DNA of 64,000 nt from assembly GCF_030813005.1 (NCBI RefSeq), contig NZ_JAUSTU010000004.1:176706-240705 (forward strand), in the 5' to 3' direction. The notes below the pieces were generated by a model. That model was not told where the DNA came from. It did not search any database and was given only the letters and a program-made list of their open reading frames with translations. This stretch comes from Robertmurraya andreesenii. GTDB taxonomy: Bacteria; Bacillota; Bacilli; Bacillales; Cytobacillaceae. This document shows, piece by piece, positions 40,146 to 47,470 of the stretch. A program made the translations under genes and the position numbers. How positions within the stretch are numbered: the stretch's first letter is position 1; each line of letters begins with the position of its first letter.

Positions 40146-41166
40146 TTAAAATTCCTCCCATCGTTTCTAAAAATTTATTCAATTTATTTTCATCTTTAGA
40201 CAATAAAAACGTCTTTGTTACAAACTCGAAGAATAAGCGTTTTTTTGCGTCAACTTCGAAAGTTTCAAGTAGGAGTAACGCTCCTTCCGCAATCGAGTGT
40301 AGCTGTTTGTTATACGCTTGTACCGTTTCTTCATCAGCTTCATTTAGTAGATCGAAGTCATGTACAAACTCTCGAGTAAATTGAGGAAGTCTTGTTGCGA
40401 TTTTATTTCGGAGAATACTTATAGGTGATAAGGATTCCTCGTCGCTCTCAGACACAGTAACTTCGCTCGCTGATTCCTCCGATTCTACTGCGATTCTGTT
40501 AATTTTTTCGGCTATATTCGTTTTTTCTTCGTTTGACTCTTCGACGACTGTCGGTTCGTCTCTCTTCATTTCTGTGTGTGCTTTGTTTATCGAATACTTT
40601 CCCTCAAATACAAGCTGAAATAGGTCATCGCGCGATTTATACACAGCTAACAACTGATACATATACCTTGCTGTAATGCCTACTTTATCTGCAAGAATTT
40701 TAGCAGTTTCTCCATTGACTTCCCGTTCCTGAAATATTTCAGTATCGGTATTCTGCACTAGAGTAGACAATTGACGCTTTTTCGCTTTTTTACGTTCTTC
40801 TTCATAATACAAGCGAATAATAATTGACGCTTTTTGCCCGCTTTTCAAGTCATCTCGACTTAACTTGGTTTCCGTAATGTACTTTGCTATGTCGTCCTCG
40901 GAAATATCCTCAAAGACAACTCGTACACTTTCGATGCCTAACTCTCTCGCCGCTCTTAGTCGGTGCTTTCCGTCAATGACACGAAACCCTCTCGTTACAA
41001 CAATCGGTTGAAGTATTCCGTTTGCTACGATTCCCGCTTTAAATACTCGCCAAGCCTTCTCGCTCATGTTCGGTGATAATTCCGACTGCATACTGTGTTC
41101 TGTTAATTGCGACGTTGCGACTTCGATTACTTGCGCCACATCACCGCCCCTCATTAATTCGCTCAT
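40132..41166 (-). CDS. ParB-like nuclease/partition protein
   Basis: 344 residues from ATG 41166 (GGAGGGAAAGTA upstream; the frame is open further but starts there lack a ribosome-binding site). ParB N-terminal core: NGILQPIVVTR, IDGKHRLRAARELG, and an HTH (NGETAKILADKVGITARYMY). The C-terminal half is helical. No parA is adjacent, so plasmid-like partition is unproven; solitary phage ParB proteins can be nucleases or regulators. Confidence 0.85.
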   Translation of the reverse strand: MSELMRGGDVAQVIEVATSQLTEHSMQSELSPNMSEKAWRVFKAGIVANGILQPIVVTRGFRVIDGKHRLRAARELGIESVRVVFEDISEDDIAKYITETKLSRDDLKSGQKASIIIRLYYEEERKKAKKRQLSTLVQNTDTEIFQEREVNGETAKILADKVGITARYMYQLLAVYKSRDDLFQLVFEGKYSINKAHTEMKRDEPTVVEESNEEKTNIAEKINRIAVESEESASEVTVSESDEESLSPISILRNKIATRLPQFTREFVHDFDLLNEADEETVQAYNKQLHSIAEGALLLLETFEVDAKKRLFFEFVTKTFLLSKDENKLNKFLETMGGILNEEE

Positions 41167-41188
41167 TACTTTCCCTCCTTCTATTTCG

Positions 41189-41578
41189 TTACATCCAATC
41201 CGCCAATTCCTCGACGTCAATTTGCGCCTGTTGGCGTCTCTCCTTCGACTGCTTCGCCCTTGCTACCTCCGCCAACACTCTCGGTAGCACTCGCGCCCGT
41301 TGATAACTGAACATGAACGAAAAGCTGAGTCCGGGGTATTGCGCCGTCGGGCGATACTCCTCGAAGCAACCGTCGATAAATTTCCGCACGACCTCCGCCC
41401 CATGCTCCGCAATCATCGACTTGAGCCAGCGCCCTTCAATGCCGTAATTGCGCGTTGTGTAGGCGATGCCGTAGCGTCGCTCGTGCTCGTCCTTTAAATA
41501 CGCTTGAAACGTGGCAACCGTCCAGTCGGCTACGGCTCGGTTGCGCCAGTCCTTTGCGAGTGGTTTCCGTTTATTCAC
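41189..41578 (-). CDS. Hypothetical basic protein
   Basis: 129 residues from GTG 41578 with GGAGG. Trp/Arg-rich (DWRNRAVADWTVATFQAYL), contains a WLKSMIAEHG helix; possibly DNA-binding. Lies just upstream of the ParB-like gene. Confidence 0.7.
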   Translation of the reverse strand: MNKRKPLAKDWRNRAVADWTVATFQAYLKDEHERRYGIAYTTRNYGIEGRWLKSMIAEHGAEVVRKFIDGCFEEYRPTAQYPGLSFSFMFSYQRARVLPRVLAEVARAKQSKERRQQAQIDVEELADWM

Positions 41579-41703
41579 ATCGATTACCTCCTTTTACTTT
41601 ATACATTGCGAAATTACCCCGAGTAGGCTACCTCGTTTTCGCTTATAATTTACGGCGTTTTAGCCGTTGTTTGCTCGGTAGGTATAAACGGTATACCTTG
41701 CGT

Positions 41704-42009
41704 CTAACTCGTCAGCACGGCTTTAATTTCGCGTCTAATCGCTTGCAATTCGTCAAGTAACTCCGAAATTGTTTCCGCGCTACTCGTTAACTGTACCTGA
41801 CGAACAATCCAATTAAGCGCCTGCTCTACGTCCCGACAATACGCAACCTCGCGCCATTCTTCGCGCGGTGTTGGGTCGGCTCCTTCCGCTTGGCGCTTCG
41901 CCCACCCGGGCGCTTTCGTTGGGTCTACGATGTGCTTGCGGTTGACGATTACTTGATACGAGTCAGACGTTAGTTTAAATTCGGAATTGACTTCGATATT
42001 TAACGACAT
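41704..42009 (-). CDS. DUF5405-like phage protein
   Basis: 101 residues from ATG 42009, which overlaps the upstream stop as TAATG and has GGAG upstream; a longer frame to 42129 runs through the previous gene. Pattern LNIEVNSEFKLTSDSYQVIV, then REVAYCRDVEQALNWIVRQ, resembles short DUF5405-type phage proteins. Function unknown. Confidence 0.75.
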   Translation of the reverse strand: MSLNIEVNSEFKLTSDSYQVIVNRKHIVDPTKAPGWAKRQAEGADPTPREEWREVAYCRDVEQALNWIVRQVQLTSSAETISELLDELQAIRREIKAVLTS

Positions 42010-42311
42010 TATGCGTTCACTCCTTCGATTTTGATTCCGAGAAATGTTAGCGTTGTTTTTATTGTTGTAGACTTCGCGAGGTATATCTGATATTCCGTTC
42101 CCGTCGATTTCAGGCGCAATTCTTCGCACTTTTTGAAATATTCCTTAACTGCGTCTTCAGGCGTCTTTTCGATTTCGTAACCGTTGACGAGTGCGGACAT
42201 TAACCCTTTTTCGTCACCCGCAAAATGCTTCGCTAGAAGATTCATTCGATAATCGTTACCTCCACCGCAATTAAATACGTCATCTAAATTTGCGTTAAAT
42301 ACCGTTCCCAT
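42009..42311 (-). CDS. Hypothetical small protein
   Basis: 100 residues; contains NCGGGNDYRMNLLAKHF and an acidic helical end. Starts within the previous small gene (overlap about 28 bases). Not recognised. Confidence 0.7.
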   Translation of the reverse strand: MGTVFNANLDDVFNCGGGNDYRMNLLAKHFAGDEKGLMSALVNGYEIEKTPEDAVKEYFKKCEELRLKSTGTEYQIYLAKSTTIKTTLTFLGIKIEGVNA

Positions 42312-42457
42312 TCCGTCATTTTGTAATTAATGCTTCCTTCTGAACTAATCCAAACTTTGCCTTTTTGGTCTTTCCAAAACACATACCCGCCATCAACTTC
42401 AAGAAATTCATAACCAAACCACTTTAAATACCTTTTTACCCTTTGTTCCCAGTTCAC
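42284..42457 (-). CDS. Small aromatic-rich protein
   Basis: 57 residues from GTG 42457 with GAGGGG upstream: MNWEQRVKRYLKWFGYEFLE then GGYVFWKDQKGKVWIS. Overlaps the next gene by 28 bases. Too short to assign; codon use and ribosome-binding site support it. Confidence 0.65.
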   Translation of the reverse strand: MNWEQRVKRYLKWFGYEFLEVDGGYVFWKDQKGKVWISSEGSINYKMTEWERYLTQI

Positions 42458-42693
42458 AAAATCCCCTCACTTCTAAAAATGTTTTAATTTCAAAACAGTT
42501 GCGCTATTCGCATTCGCTCATATCGCTACGCTTGTTATTTATTGCGAAAATATATTAATAGAATCGTAGCGACAATGTAATGAAATGAAATTGGCGCAAT
42601 GTATTTATTCTTTTTAAAAGAATTCTTTTTAAAGATATTCTTTTTCATTAACGCTAGCGTAGAGTTAAATCTCCGCCAATGTAGAGCTAATCT
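42458..42693. other. Non-coding gap with iteron-like repeats
   Basis: AT-rich gap between the DnaD-like gene and the small early genes. Apart from the repeats at 42607-42651, a weak minus-strand promoter-like pair (TTGTCG, 17 bases, TATTTT near 42545-42575) is visible. Confidence 0.5.
42607..42651. repeat. Three 15-bp direct repeats (iteron-like)
   Basis: Three adjacent units starting ATTCTTTTT begin at 42607, 42622 and 42637. They lie 43 bases downstream of a gene for a replication-initiator-like winged-helix protein, in an AT-rich stretch, as iterons of a replication origin often do. Confidence 0.55.
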
Positions 42694-43155
42694 TCACGCC
42701 GATAGATTAACGCCTTTCTCCTTACCGAGTAACTTACCGATGGAACCGCCTTGCCTTGCGATTACCTCGCGCAACTTTTCGGCAACTTGCGTCTCCTTTT
42801 CGCGAAACTGCGCTCGCTCTAACGGGTCATGCACGATATAGTAAATCTTATCTTTACCTCGACCGCTCGGCTTGCGCTCAATCGTTACGAGTCCGCTCGC
42901 TTCGAGGATTTCGTCGAGGATTGGCAACGTCGAAAACGAAAGCTGAAACTTTTCCGTTACCTTGCTGCGCCCGTTCCACGCCCTGCCTTGGTCGAAACTT
43001 GCGACGTCGTTGTTACGGTAGCGCAACAAGTACAGATAGTACAGCGTTGCCTTGTCGCCAATGTACGGATGGTACAAGTCGAATAACTCGTGGAACATTA
43101 GCGAAAAGCCGGTGCGTGTGTTGCCCGTGCGAATATATGCATTTGATTGCGTCAT
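42694..43155 (-). CDS. Replication initiator-like protein, DnaD N-terminal type
   Basis: 153 residues. GDKATLYYLYLLRYRN is the conserved start of the DnaD/RepA-N winged helix; KFQLSFSTLPILDEILEASG and LVTIERKPSGRGKDKIYYI complete recognition helix and wing. It probably opens or marks the phage origin; AT-rich repeats lie just downstream. First gene of the early operon after the integrase. Confidence 0.78.
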   Translation of the reverse strand: MTQSNAYIRTGNTRTGFSLMFHELFDLYHPYIGDKATLYYLYLLRYRNNDVASFDQGRAWNGRSKVTEKFQLSFSTLPILDEILEASGLVTIERKPSGRGKDKIYYIVHDPLERAQFREKETQVAEKLREVIARQGGSIGKLLGKEKGVNLSA

Positions 43156-43293
43156 AGTTGCGCATGACCTCCTTTATTTAATTTGCGTAAGTTATATATG
43201 CGTTGGTGTAGATTTACGAGCACGGTTAATTGCGCCTTATACTTTACTATACGAAGTCCAATTAAAATCCGCACACTTTTTTGAAAACTTTTA

Positions 43294-43339
43294 CGCCTTC
43301 ACCTAAGATATTCGCTCGCCCATCCGTAAATTGGTTCAC
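43294..43339 (-). promoter_or_regulatory. Repeated promoter-like element, copy 2
   Basis: Matches the element at 32618-32664 over its whole length except for a central block (CCCATCC here, GGATGG there). It lies about 140 bases upstream of the DnaD-like gene on its coding strand. Confidence 0.55.
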
Positions 43340-43355
43340 ATTCGCGAAAATAATG

Positions 43356-43390
43356 CAAAAAAAAATCGCCAACCCCGAAAGGCTGACGAT
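43356..43390 (-). terminator. Integrase terminator
   Basis: On the minus strand a 10-bp stem (ATCGTCAGCC/GGTTGGCGAT, two G-U pairs) with a TTTCGG loop is followed by nine T residues. Confidence 0.9.
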
Positions 43391-43403
43391 TAGTTTCCGC
43401 TAT

Positions 43404-44360
43404 TTAATTCTTAAACACGTAATTTAACGGCGAATGTACGCTATGCTGATTCTGTACGTCCATGTTCGTCATTTGCACGTATCGGCGTACCATATTCATA
43501 TGCGTGTGCCCGAGTATCTTCTGTAAGCTAAACGGATCGCCTCCGTTTAATATGTAGAATAACGCGCCCGTGTGCCGAAGCGTGTGCGGACTGACCCGCT
43601 TGTCCTTTATTTTCGCTATCTGCCCCGCCACTCGTAAGTTGTCGCGCAGTGTCGACTCGCTCATTGGCTCGCCCTCATACGTTAGAAAAACGTAATCGAC
43701 GCCAAAGTCATCCGTTTCGCGCATATATTCCGATAGGAGTTTCGCCGTCCGAGCGCTTATCGGCACGTAGCGCCCAACTCGCGGCTTTGTATCTTCCGGC
43801 TCTAGCCAAATTCGCATTGTCTTAAAATCAACGTTGCGCCGCCGAATATTGACGAGTTCGAACACGCGCACTAACGTATCGAGCAAAACGTATGTTGCGA
43901 CTTTTAGGCGAAATCCTGTGTAACTACTATCGTCGCAAGCCCCGACGAGTCGGCGAAATTCATCGGTCGTCAGCGCATCGACTTTATCATACGAATCTTT
44001 TATCGGCTTGAATCGGCGGTGAATCGGCTCGTTTAGCCAGCCTTTTTCTTCGTAGGCATAGCGCAGGAACGACCGCACCGTCCTTACGCGAATATTAACC
44101 GTGCCCGCCGCGTAGTCTTTTTCCTCGATCATATACGTTATCCATCCCATGAACACTTCGGTCGTCATTTCGTCCGCCGATAACTCCGCGTTAAGATAAT
44201 CCTTCAAGTACGTAAAATTCGTGTAATGTTCCTCGATTGTCCGTTTCGCAAGCCCCTCACCTTTCTTGACGAGCATATATTGTTCGAACATTTCCGTCAT
44301 CGTCAACGGAAATTCGGAGGTTTCCTTGCGCGCGTACCTCCGCTGTAAACCTTTGCGCAT
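43404..44360 (-). CDS. int: Tyrosine-family phage integrase
   Basis: 318 residues. SAM-like core-binding domain (about 20-110) and catalytic domain with R165 (DTLVRVFEL), K192, H259-x-x-R262 (HTLRHTG), H285 (LGHTHMNM) and nucleophile Y294. It catalyses integration and, with an excisionase, excision at the selC attachment site 200 bases away. ATG 44360 with GAAAGGGG upstream; strong terminator downstream. All catalytic residues are present, so it should be active. Confidence 0.95.
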   Translation of the reverse strand: MRKGLQRRYARKETSEFPLTMTEMFEQYMLVKKGEGLAKRTIEEHYTNFTYLKDYLNAELSADEMTTEVFMGWITYMIEEKDYAAGTVNIRVRTVRSFLRYAYEEKGWLNEPIHRRFKPIKDSYDKVDALTTDEFRRLVGACDDSSYTGFRLKVATYVLLDTLVRVFELVNIRRRNVDFKTMRIWLEPEDTKPRVGRYVPISARTAKLLSEYMRETDDFGVDYVFLTYEGEPMSESTLRDNLRVAGQIAKIKDKRVSPHTLRHTGALFYILNGGDPFSLQKILGHTHMNMVRRYVQMTNMDVQNQHSVHSPLNYVFKN

Positions 44361-44561
44361 AATAAAAAGCCCCTTTCGCTATGAATTGCGTAAGAGACTT
44401 CGGAACTGTACGGTTTCAGCCGACTATCAAAACGGTCTTTCCGCTCGGCCTAGCACGGTCTTTACTCAAACCGCCCGAAAACCGTTACGGATAACGCGTC
44501 AATCATCGGAATCAATCACCGCCCAATCTGCGGCACAAATGCCGACGTGATGCGGGTTTAT
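44361..44561. other. Attachment-site region between integrase and selC
   Basis: Non-coding; would contain integrase arm-binding sites. I could not define repeats with confidence. The core site must lie inside the 3' part of selC; the other copy is outside this window. Confidence 0.5.
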
Positions 44562-44658
44562 TGGCGGGACCGCCTGGGAATCGAACCCAGCTGAGACGGC
44601 ACGCGCCTCACGTACGGTTTTGAAGACCGCGGGGGACACCAGTACCCCATTCGACCCC
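44562..44658 (-). tRNA. selC: tRNA-Sec (anticodon UCA), prophage attachment site
   Basis: On the minus strand 97 bases with encoded CCA. The anticodon loop is CTTCAAA (UCA at 34-36) on a GCGGT/ACCGT stem. A 7-bp variable arm (TGAGGCG/CGTCTCA), long D arm and T arm CTGGG-TTCGATT-CCCAG are the tRNA-Sec features. The acceptor stem GGGGTCGA/GCGGTCCC has three G-C pairs, G-U, U-G, two more pairs and an A-G mismatch, unusually poor for an 8-bp Sec acceptor stem. The phage abuts the 3' end, so the 3' side probably came from the phage on integration. It delivers selenocysteine at UGA codons with SelB/SelA. Confidence 0.93.
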
Positions 44659-44850
44659 GAATCGACAACTATCATTATACCGAGAAACTAATTACCTTTC
44701 AATAGAAACTCGTCCATTCTATTAGTTTGTCACAGGACATTCACAAATGAGAAAAAATTATCCCTTCTATCGAACGTAAGGTTATTCCTTGTCTTATCAC
44801 ATCCAAACCGTCTATAATAGTGGATAGAAATTACAGTGCAGGTGAAGTAT

Positions 44851-45276
44851 ATGCTTGAAGGATGGTTTTCTTGGTTTATTCTTATTTGGGTATTTATTTT
44901 CGCCGGTTCGATGGCGATCGGCGGATATTTTATGTTCAGAAAGTTTTTGAAAAAGATGCCAAAGGAAGATGGAAAATCCGACATGGATTGGGAGGAATAC
45001 TATGTCGAGCAGACAAAACATCTTTGGCAGCAGAAGGAAAAGGATTTGCTTGAGGACCTAGTCAGTCCAGTTCCAGAATTATTCCGTGACGTAGCAAGAC
45101 ATAAGATCGCGGGGAAAATTGGAGAGCTCACATTAAATGAAAAAAGCGATAAGATTACACAGGACTTAGTCATTCGAGGTTACATCATGGCCACTCCAAA
45201 GCGAGATCATAAATTTTTGCTCAAAAAATTGAATGAGAAAAAAATAGATGTAGGTCCCTATCAGCATTTGTTCTAA
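44851..45276 (+). CDS. yneK: DUF2621 membrane protein YneK
   Basis: 141 residues from ATG 44851 (AGGTGAA upstream). One N-terminal transmembrane helix, then a cytoplasmic helical domain (EEYYVEQTKHLWQQKEKDLL ...) as in Bacillus YneK. Function unknown. First host gene beyond the prophage; divergent from selC. Confidence 0.88.
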   Translation: MLEGWFSWFILIWVFIFAGSMAIGGYFMFRKFLKKMPKEDGKSDMDWEEYYVEQTKHLWQQKEKDLLEDLVSPVPELFRDVARHKIAGKIGELTLNEKSDKITQDLVIRGYIMATPKRDHKFLLKKLNEKKIDVGPYQHLF

Positions 45277-45308
45277 GGCTCTGTTTATTTATTTTCGCTT
45301 GTATACTA

Positions 45309-45375
45309 CCTTATGTGTATGGGTTCACTTCGCTGCTCGTACCGAGCAAAACACGTTCACTCCATACACATAAGG
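45309..45375. repeat. Long inverted repeat
   Basis: Perfect 14-bp arms (CCTTATGTGTATGG / CCATACACATAAGG) separated by 39 bases that contain an inner TGCTCG/CGAGCA hairpin. Not a simple terminator (no T run). May be a small dispersed repeat of the host. Confidence 0.55.
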
Positions 45376-45408
45376 CTAGAATCAATCTGAATATTGAACA
45401 CAGTCTGT

Positions 45409-45446
45409 AAAAAAACGGTCGAATTTTGGTATTCGACCGTTTTTTT
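45409..45446. terminator. Bidirectional terminator between yneK and ccdC
   Basis: AAAAAACGGTCGAAT and its complement flank a TTTGGT loop, with A/T tracts both sides. Confidence 0.85.
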
Positions 45447-45458
45447 GTTGAATCTATT

Positions 45459-45947
45459 CTAGGCCAGCTCCGTAGGAGTCTTACCATATAGCTCATCCCT
45501 TAATTTCCGGTAGTTGACATACATGGCAACGCGCCAAGGGACAATCATCGCAAAGGCAAGGAGCCAGAACATGCCACCTAGCTGCCCTACGTCAATGGAA
45601 GCACTCAAAATCGACTTAGCAACTAACCGAATGATAATCAAACTCACCAAAATATAAATAAAGGCTTTTGAGCGTTTTAGGTAAATATCATTATCACGAA
45701 TTTCGAATTTTGATGTCTTGATTAACAATAGAGAAAATAAGAATCCGACAATAACCGCTTCTAATATCTCAAGCGGGGTCAAGCGAAACATAGGAAAAAT
45801 AAACATCAATGCACCAGTGCTCATAAAAATAGGTGGTAAAATAATTTTCTTTGCAGATACTGGCTTCTTCGCTGATTTCATTCGGACAAACAAAGCAAAA
45901 AATGCCATGAAAACAGCACCAACAGACGTAATCACAACGTAGTTCAT
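45459..45947 (-). CDS. ccdC: CcdC-family membrane protein
   Basis: 162 residues from ATG 45947 (AAGGATG upstream). Four or five transmembrane helices; sequence plan of Bacillus CcdC/YneJ (DUF1453), which lies with ccdA and yneI and is linked to cytochrome c maturation, though B. subtilis ccdC is not essential for it. Confidence 0.88.
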   Translation of the reverse strand: MNYVVITSVGAVFMAFFALFVRMKSAKKPVSAKKIILPPIFMSTGALMFIFPMFRLTPLEILEAVIVGFLFSLLLIKTSKFEIRDNDIYLKRSKAFIYILVSLIIIRLVAKSILSASIDVGQLGGMFWLLAFAMIVPWRVAMYVNYRKLRDELYGKTPTELA

Positions 45948-46059
45948 ACTGGTCATCCTTTACTTAATAAGATATTCCCCATCATTATATATGAAACACA
46001 CACTGAAAGGGAAAGAAAAAAAGATGTAGGGATATGATTTCATCGAAAAACAAATATAA

Positions 46060-46090
46060 AAACCATTTAAGATTGATACTTAAATGGTTT
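46060..46090 (-). terminator. Terminator after yneI
   Basis: AAACCATTTAAG/CTTAAATGGTTT stem with following T-rich sequence on the minus strand. Confidence 0.8.
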
Positions 46091-46096
46091 GACATT

Positions 46097-46456
46097 TTAA
46101 TTTAAGACCCGGTTGATTGCCTCAAGCACTCTCCCTTCATCGAAGGGCTTCACAATAAAATCCTTTGCCCCGGCTTCAATCGCCTCCACAACCATTTTTT
46201 GCTGGCCCATCGCCGAGCACATAATGATTTTTGCTTGAGGAAACTCTTTTCTAATTTCCCTAATGGCATCAAGACCACTCATTTCAGGCATTGTAATATC
46301 TAATGTAACTAAATCTGGATTTAACTTTCTGTACAGCTCGATAGCTTCTATCCCATTTTCCCCTTCTCCTACAATCTCGTGATTCGCTTTCGTTAGGATA
46401 TTGGAAAGTGTCATTCTCATAAATTTTGCATCGTCAACTATTAATATTCTTGCCAT
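46097..46456 (-). CDS. yneI: CheY-like response regulator YneI
   Basis: 119 residues, a lone receiver domain: acidic pair D8/D9, phospho-acceptor D53 (LDITMPEMSG), S/T at SAMG, K103 (VKPF). No output domain, so it should act by protein contact. Bacillus YneI lies next to ccdA as here. Confidence 0.92.
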   Translation of the reverse strand: MARILIVDDAKFMRMTLSNILTKANHEIVGEGENGIEAIELYRKLNPDLVTLDITMPEMSGLDAIREIRKEFPQAKIIMCSAMGQQKMVVEAIEAGAKDFIVKPFDEGRVLEAINRVLN

Positions 46457-46619
46457 CGTTGTATACCCCCAGATTTATCACAGAAGAATTACATAATTAT
46501 TTTCAATATAAGCATGCAATTAATAATATAATCGACAGAACCTACAATTTCAATCAATACATTCCGACAAATTTCTCTCTATGCATTTGCGTACGGACAG
46601 TGGTAGAAAAATGGCTTCA

Positions 46620-47327
46620 CTAGAAACCTACGAAGCCACCAAACAAACCAGAAAAAACAGCAATAATTTTTGTCATCCAATCAAAGAAAAGAACAATTCC
46701 CATGACAATCATAATATAGCCACCGATTTTCATAATCAGAACATTATGTTTTCTGATCCATTTCATCTTTCCAATGAAGAATGAAAGGAGTAAGAATGGA
46801 ATAGCGAAACCAAGGATGTAGGCAATCATATAAAACAGTGCAGAGCCTGGATTGGATGCAGCAAGCAAAATCACTGACATGAGAATTGGACCGGTACAAG
46901 GTGTCCAGCCCGCTGCGAAAGCAATACCAATTAGCACAGAGCCGAAATAGCCTGATGGTCTGTTTTTAAACTCAAATTTTCGGTCCTTCATGAGAAACTC
47001 TGGACTGATAATTCCTACAATCATAAGTCCGAAAAAGACAATGAAAATCGCTCCAAGTTGGCGAATTAGATCTTGATATTTACTGAAAAACTCGCCAATA
47101 AACGTCGTACTGAAGCCAAGTGCTAGGAATATGATTGAGAATCCTAATAGGAAAAAGAGGGTATGTAGTAGACTCCTTTTTTGTAGCATAGCATTCTCAT
47201 TCTTCAGCTCTCCAACGGACATTCCCGTAATATAAGACAGGAAAGCAGGATACAATGGCAAACAACATGGAGAAATGAAGCTAAGGAAGCCCGCCCCGAA
47301 TGCCAGAAATACATTCACATCTGTCAT
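46620..47327 (-). CDS. ccdA: Cytochrome c biogenesis protein CcdA
   Basis: 235 residues, six transmembrane helices. The SFISPCCLPLYPA segment and a second cysteine at WTPCTGPIL form the transmembrane redox pair of CcdA/DsbD-beta. It moves electrons across the membrane for cytochrome c maturation and spore-protein reduction. Start ATG 47327; no AGGAGG is visible, so the start is slightly uncertain. Confidence 0.94.
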   Translation of the reverse strand: MTDVNVFLAFGAGFLSFISPCCLPLYPAFLSYITGMSVGELKNENAMLQKRSLLHTLFFLLGFSIIFLALGFSTTFIGEFFSKYQDLIRQLGAIFIVFFGLMIVGIISPEFLMKDRKFEFKNRPSGYFGSVLIGIAFAAGWTPCTGPILMSVILLAASNPGSALFYMIAYILGFAIPFLLLSFFIGKMKWIRKHNVLIMKIGGYIMIVMGIVLFFDWMTKIIAVFSGLFGGFVGF

Positions 47328-47470
47328 ATTAACAACTCCAGTAAAAAAACAATATTATGCCTACATTCTATCAGAGTTTCTCCACAATTGATAATGAATA
47401 GACTGTGAACAAACTGTGACAGCCCATTCATTATCCTTTTTTTACATACGAAAGCCGCTGTATTTAATAA

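Larger units (their letters stand above)
1..44561. mobile_element. Prophage integrated in selC (left end outside window)
   Basis: The stretch from the left edge to the 3' end of tRNA-Sec carries a continuous set of phage genes: integrase, repressor cassette, replication and nucleotide-metabolism genes, terminase, portal and MuF. Almost all lie on the minus strand with ATGA/TAATG-type overlaps. The integrase is next to the tRNA 3' end, the usual layout for tyrosine-recombinase prophages in tRNA genes. Host genes start at yneK just right of the tRNA. Capsid, tail and lysis genes and the second attachment site are not seen and should lie left of base 1. Several more AT-rich insertions (HNH, AP2, methyltransferases) interrupt the backbone. 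All replication and packaging frames are open, so it may be intact. Confidence 0.95.

Noticed and set aside
44562..44658. Ordinary long-arm tRNA (Ser/Leu)
   Set aside because: The anticodon is UCA in a CTTCAAA loop with an extended acceptor/T region and 7-bp variable arm; 97 bases with CCA fits tRNA-Sec. A Ser UGA tRNA would read TGA in the loop.
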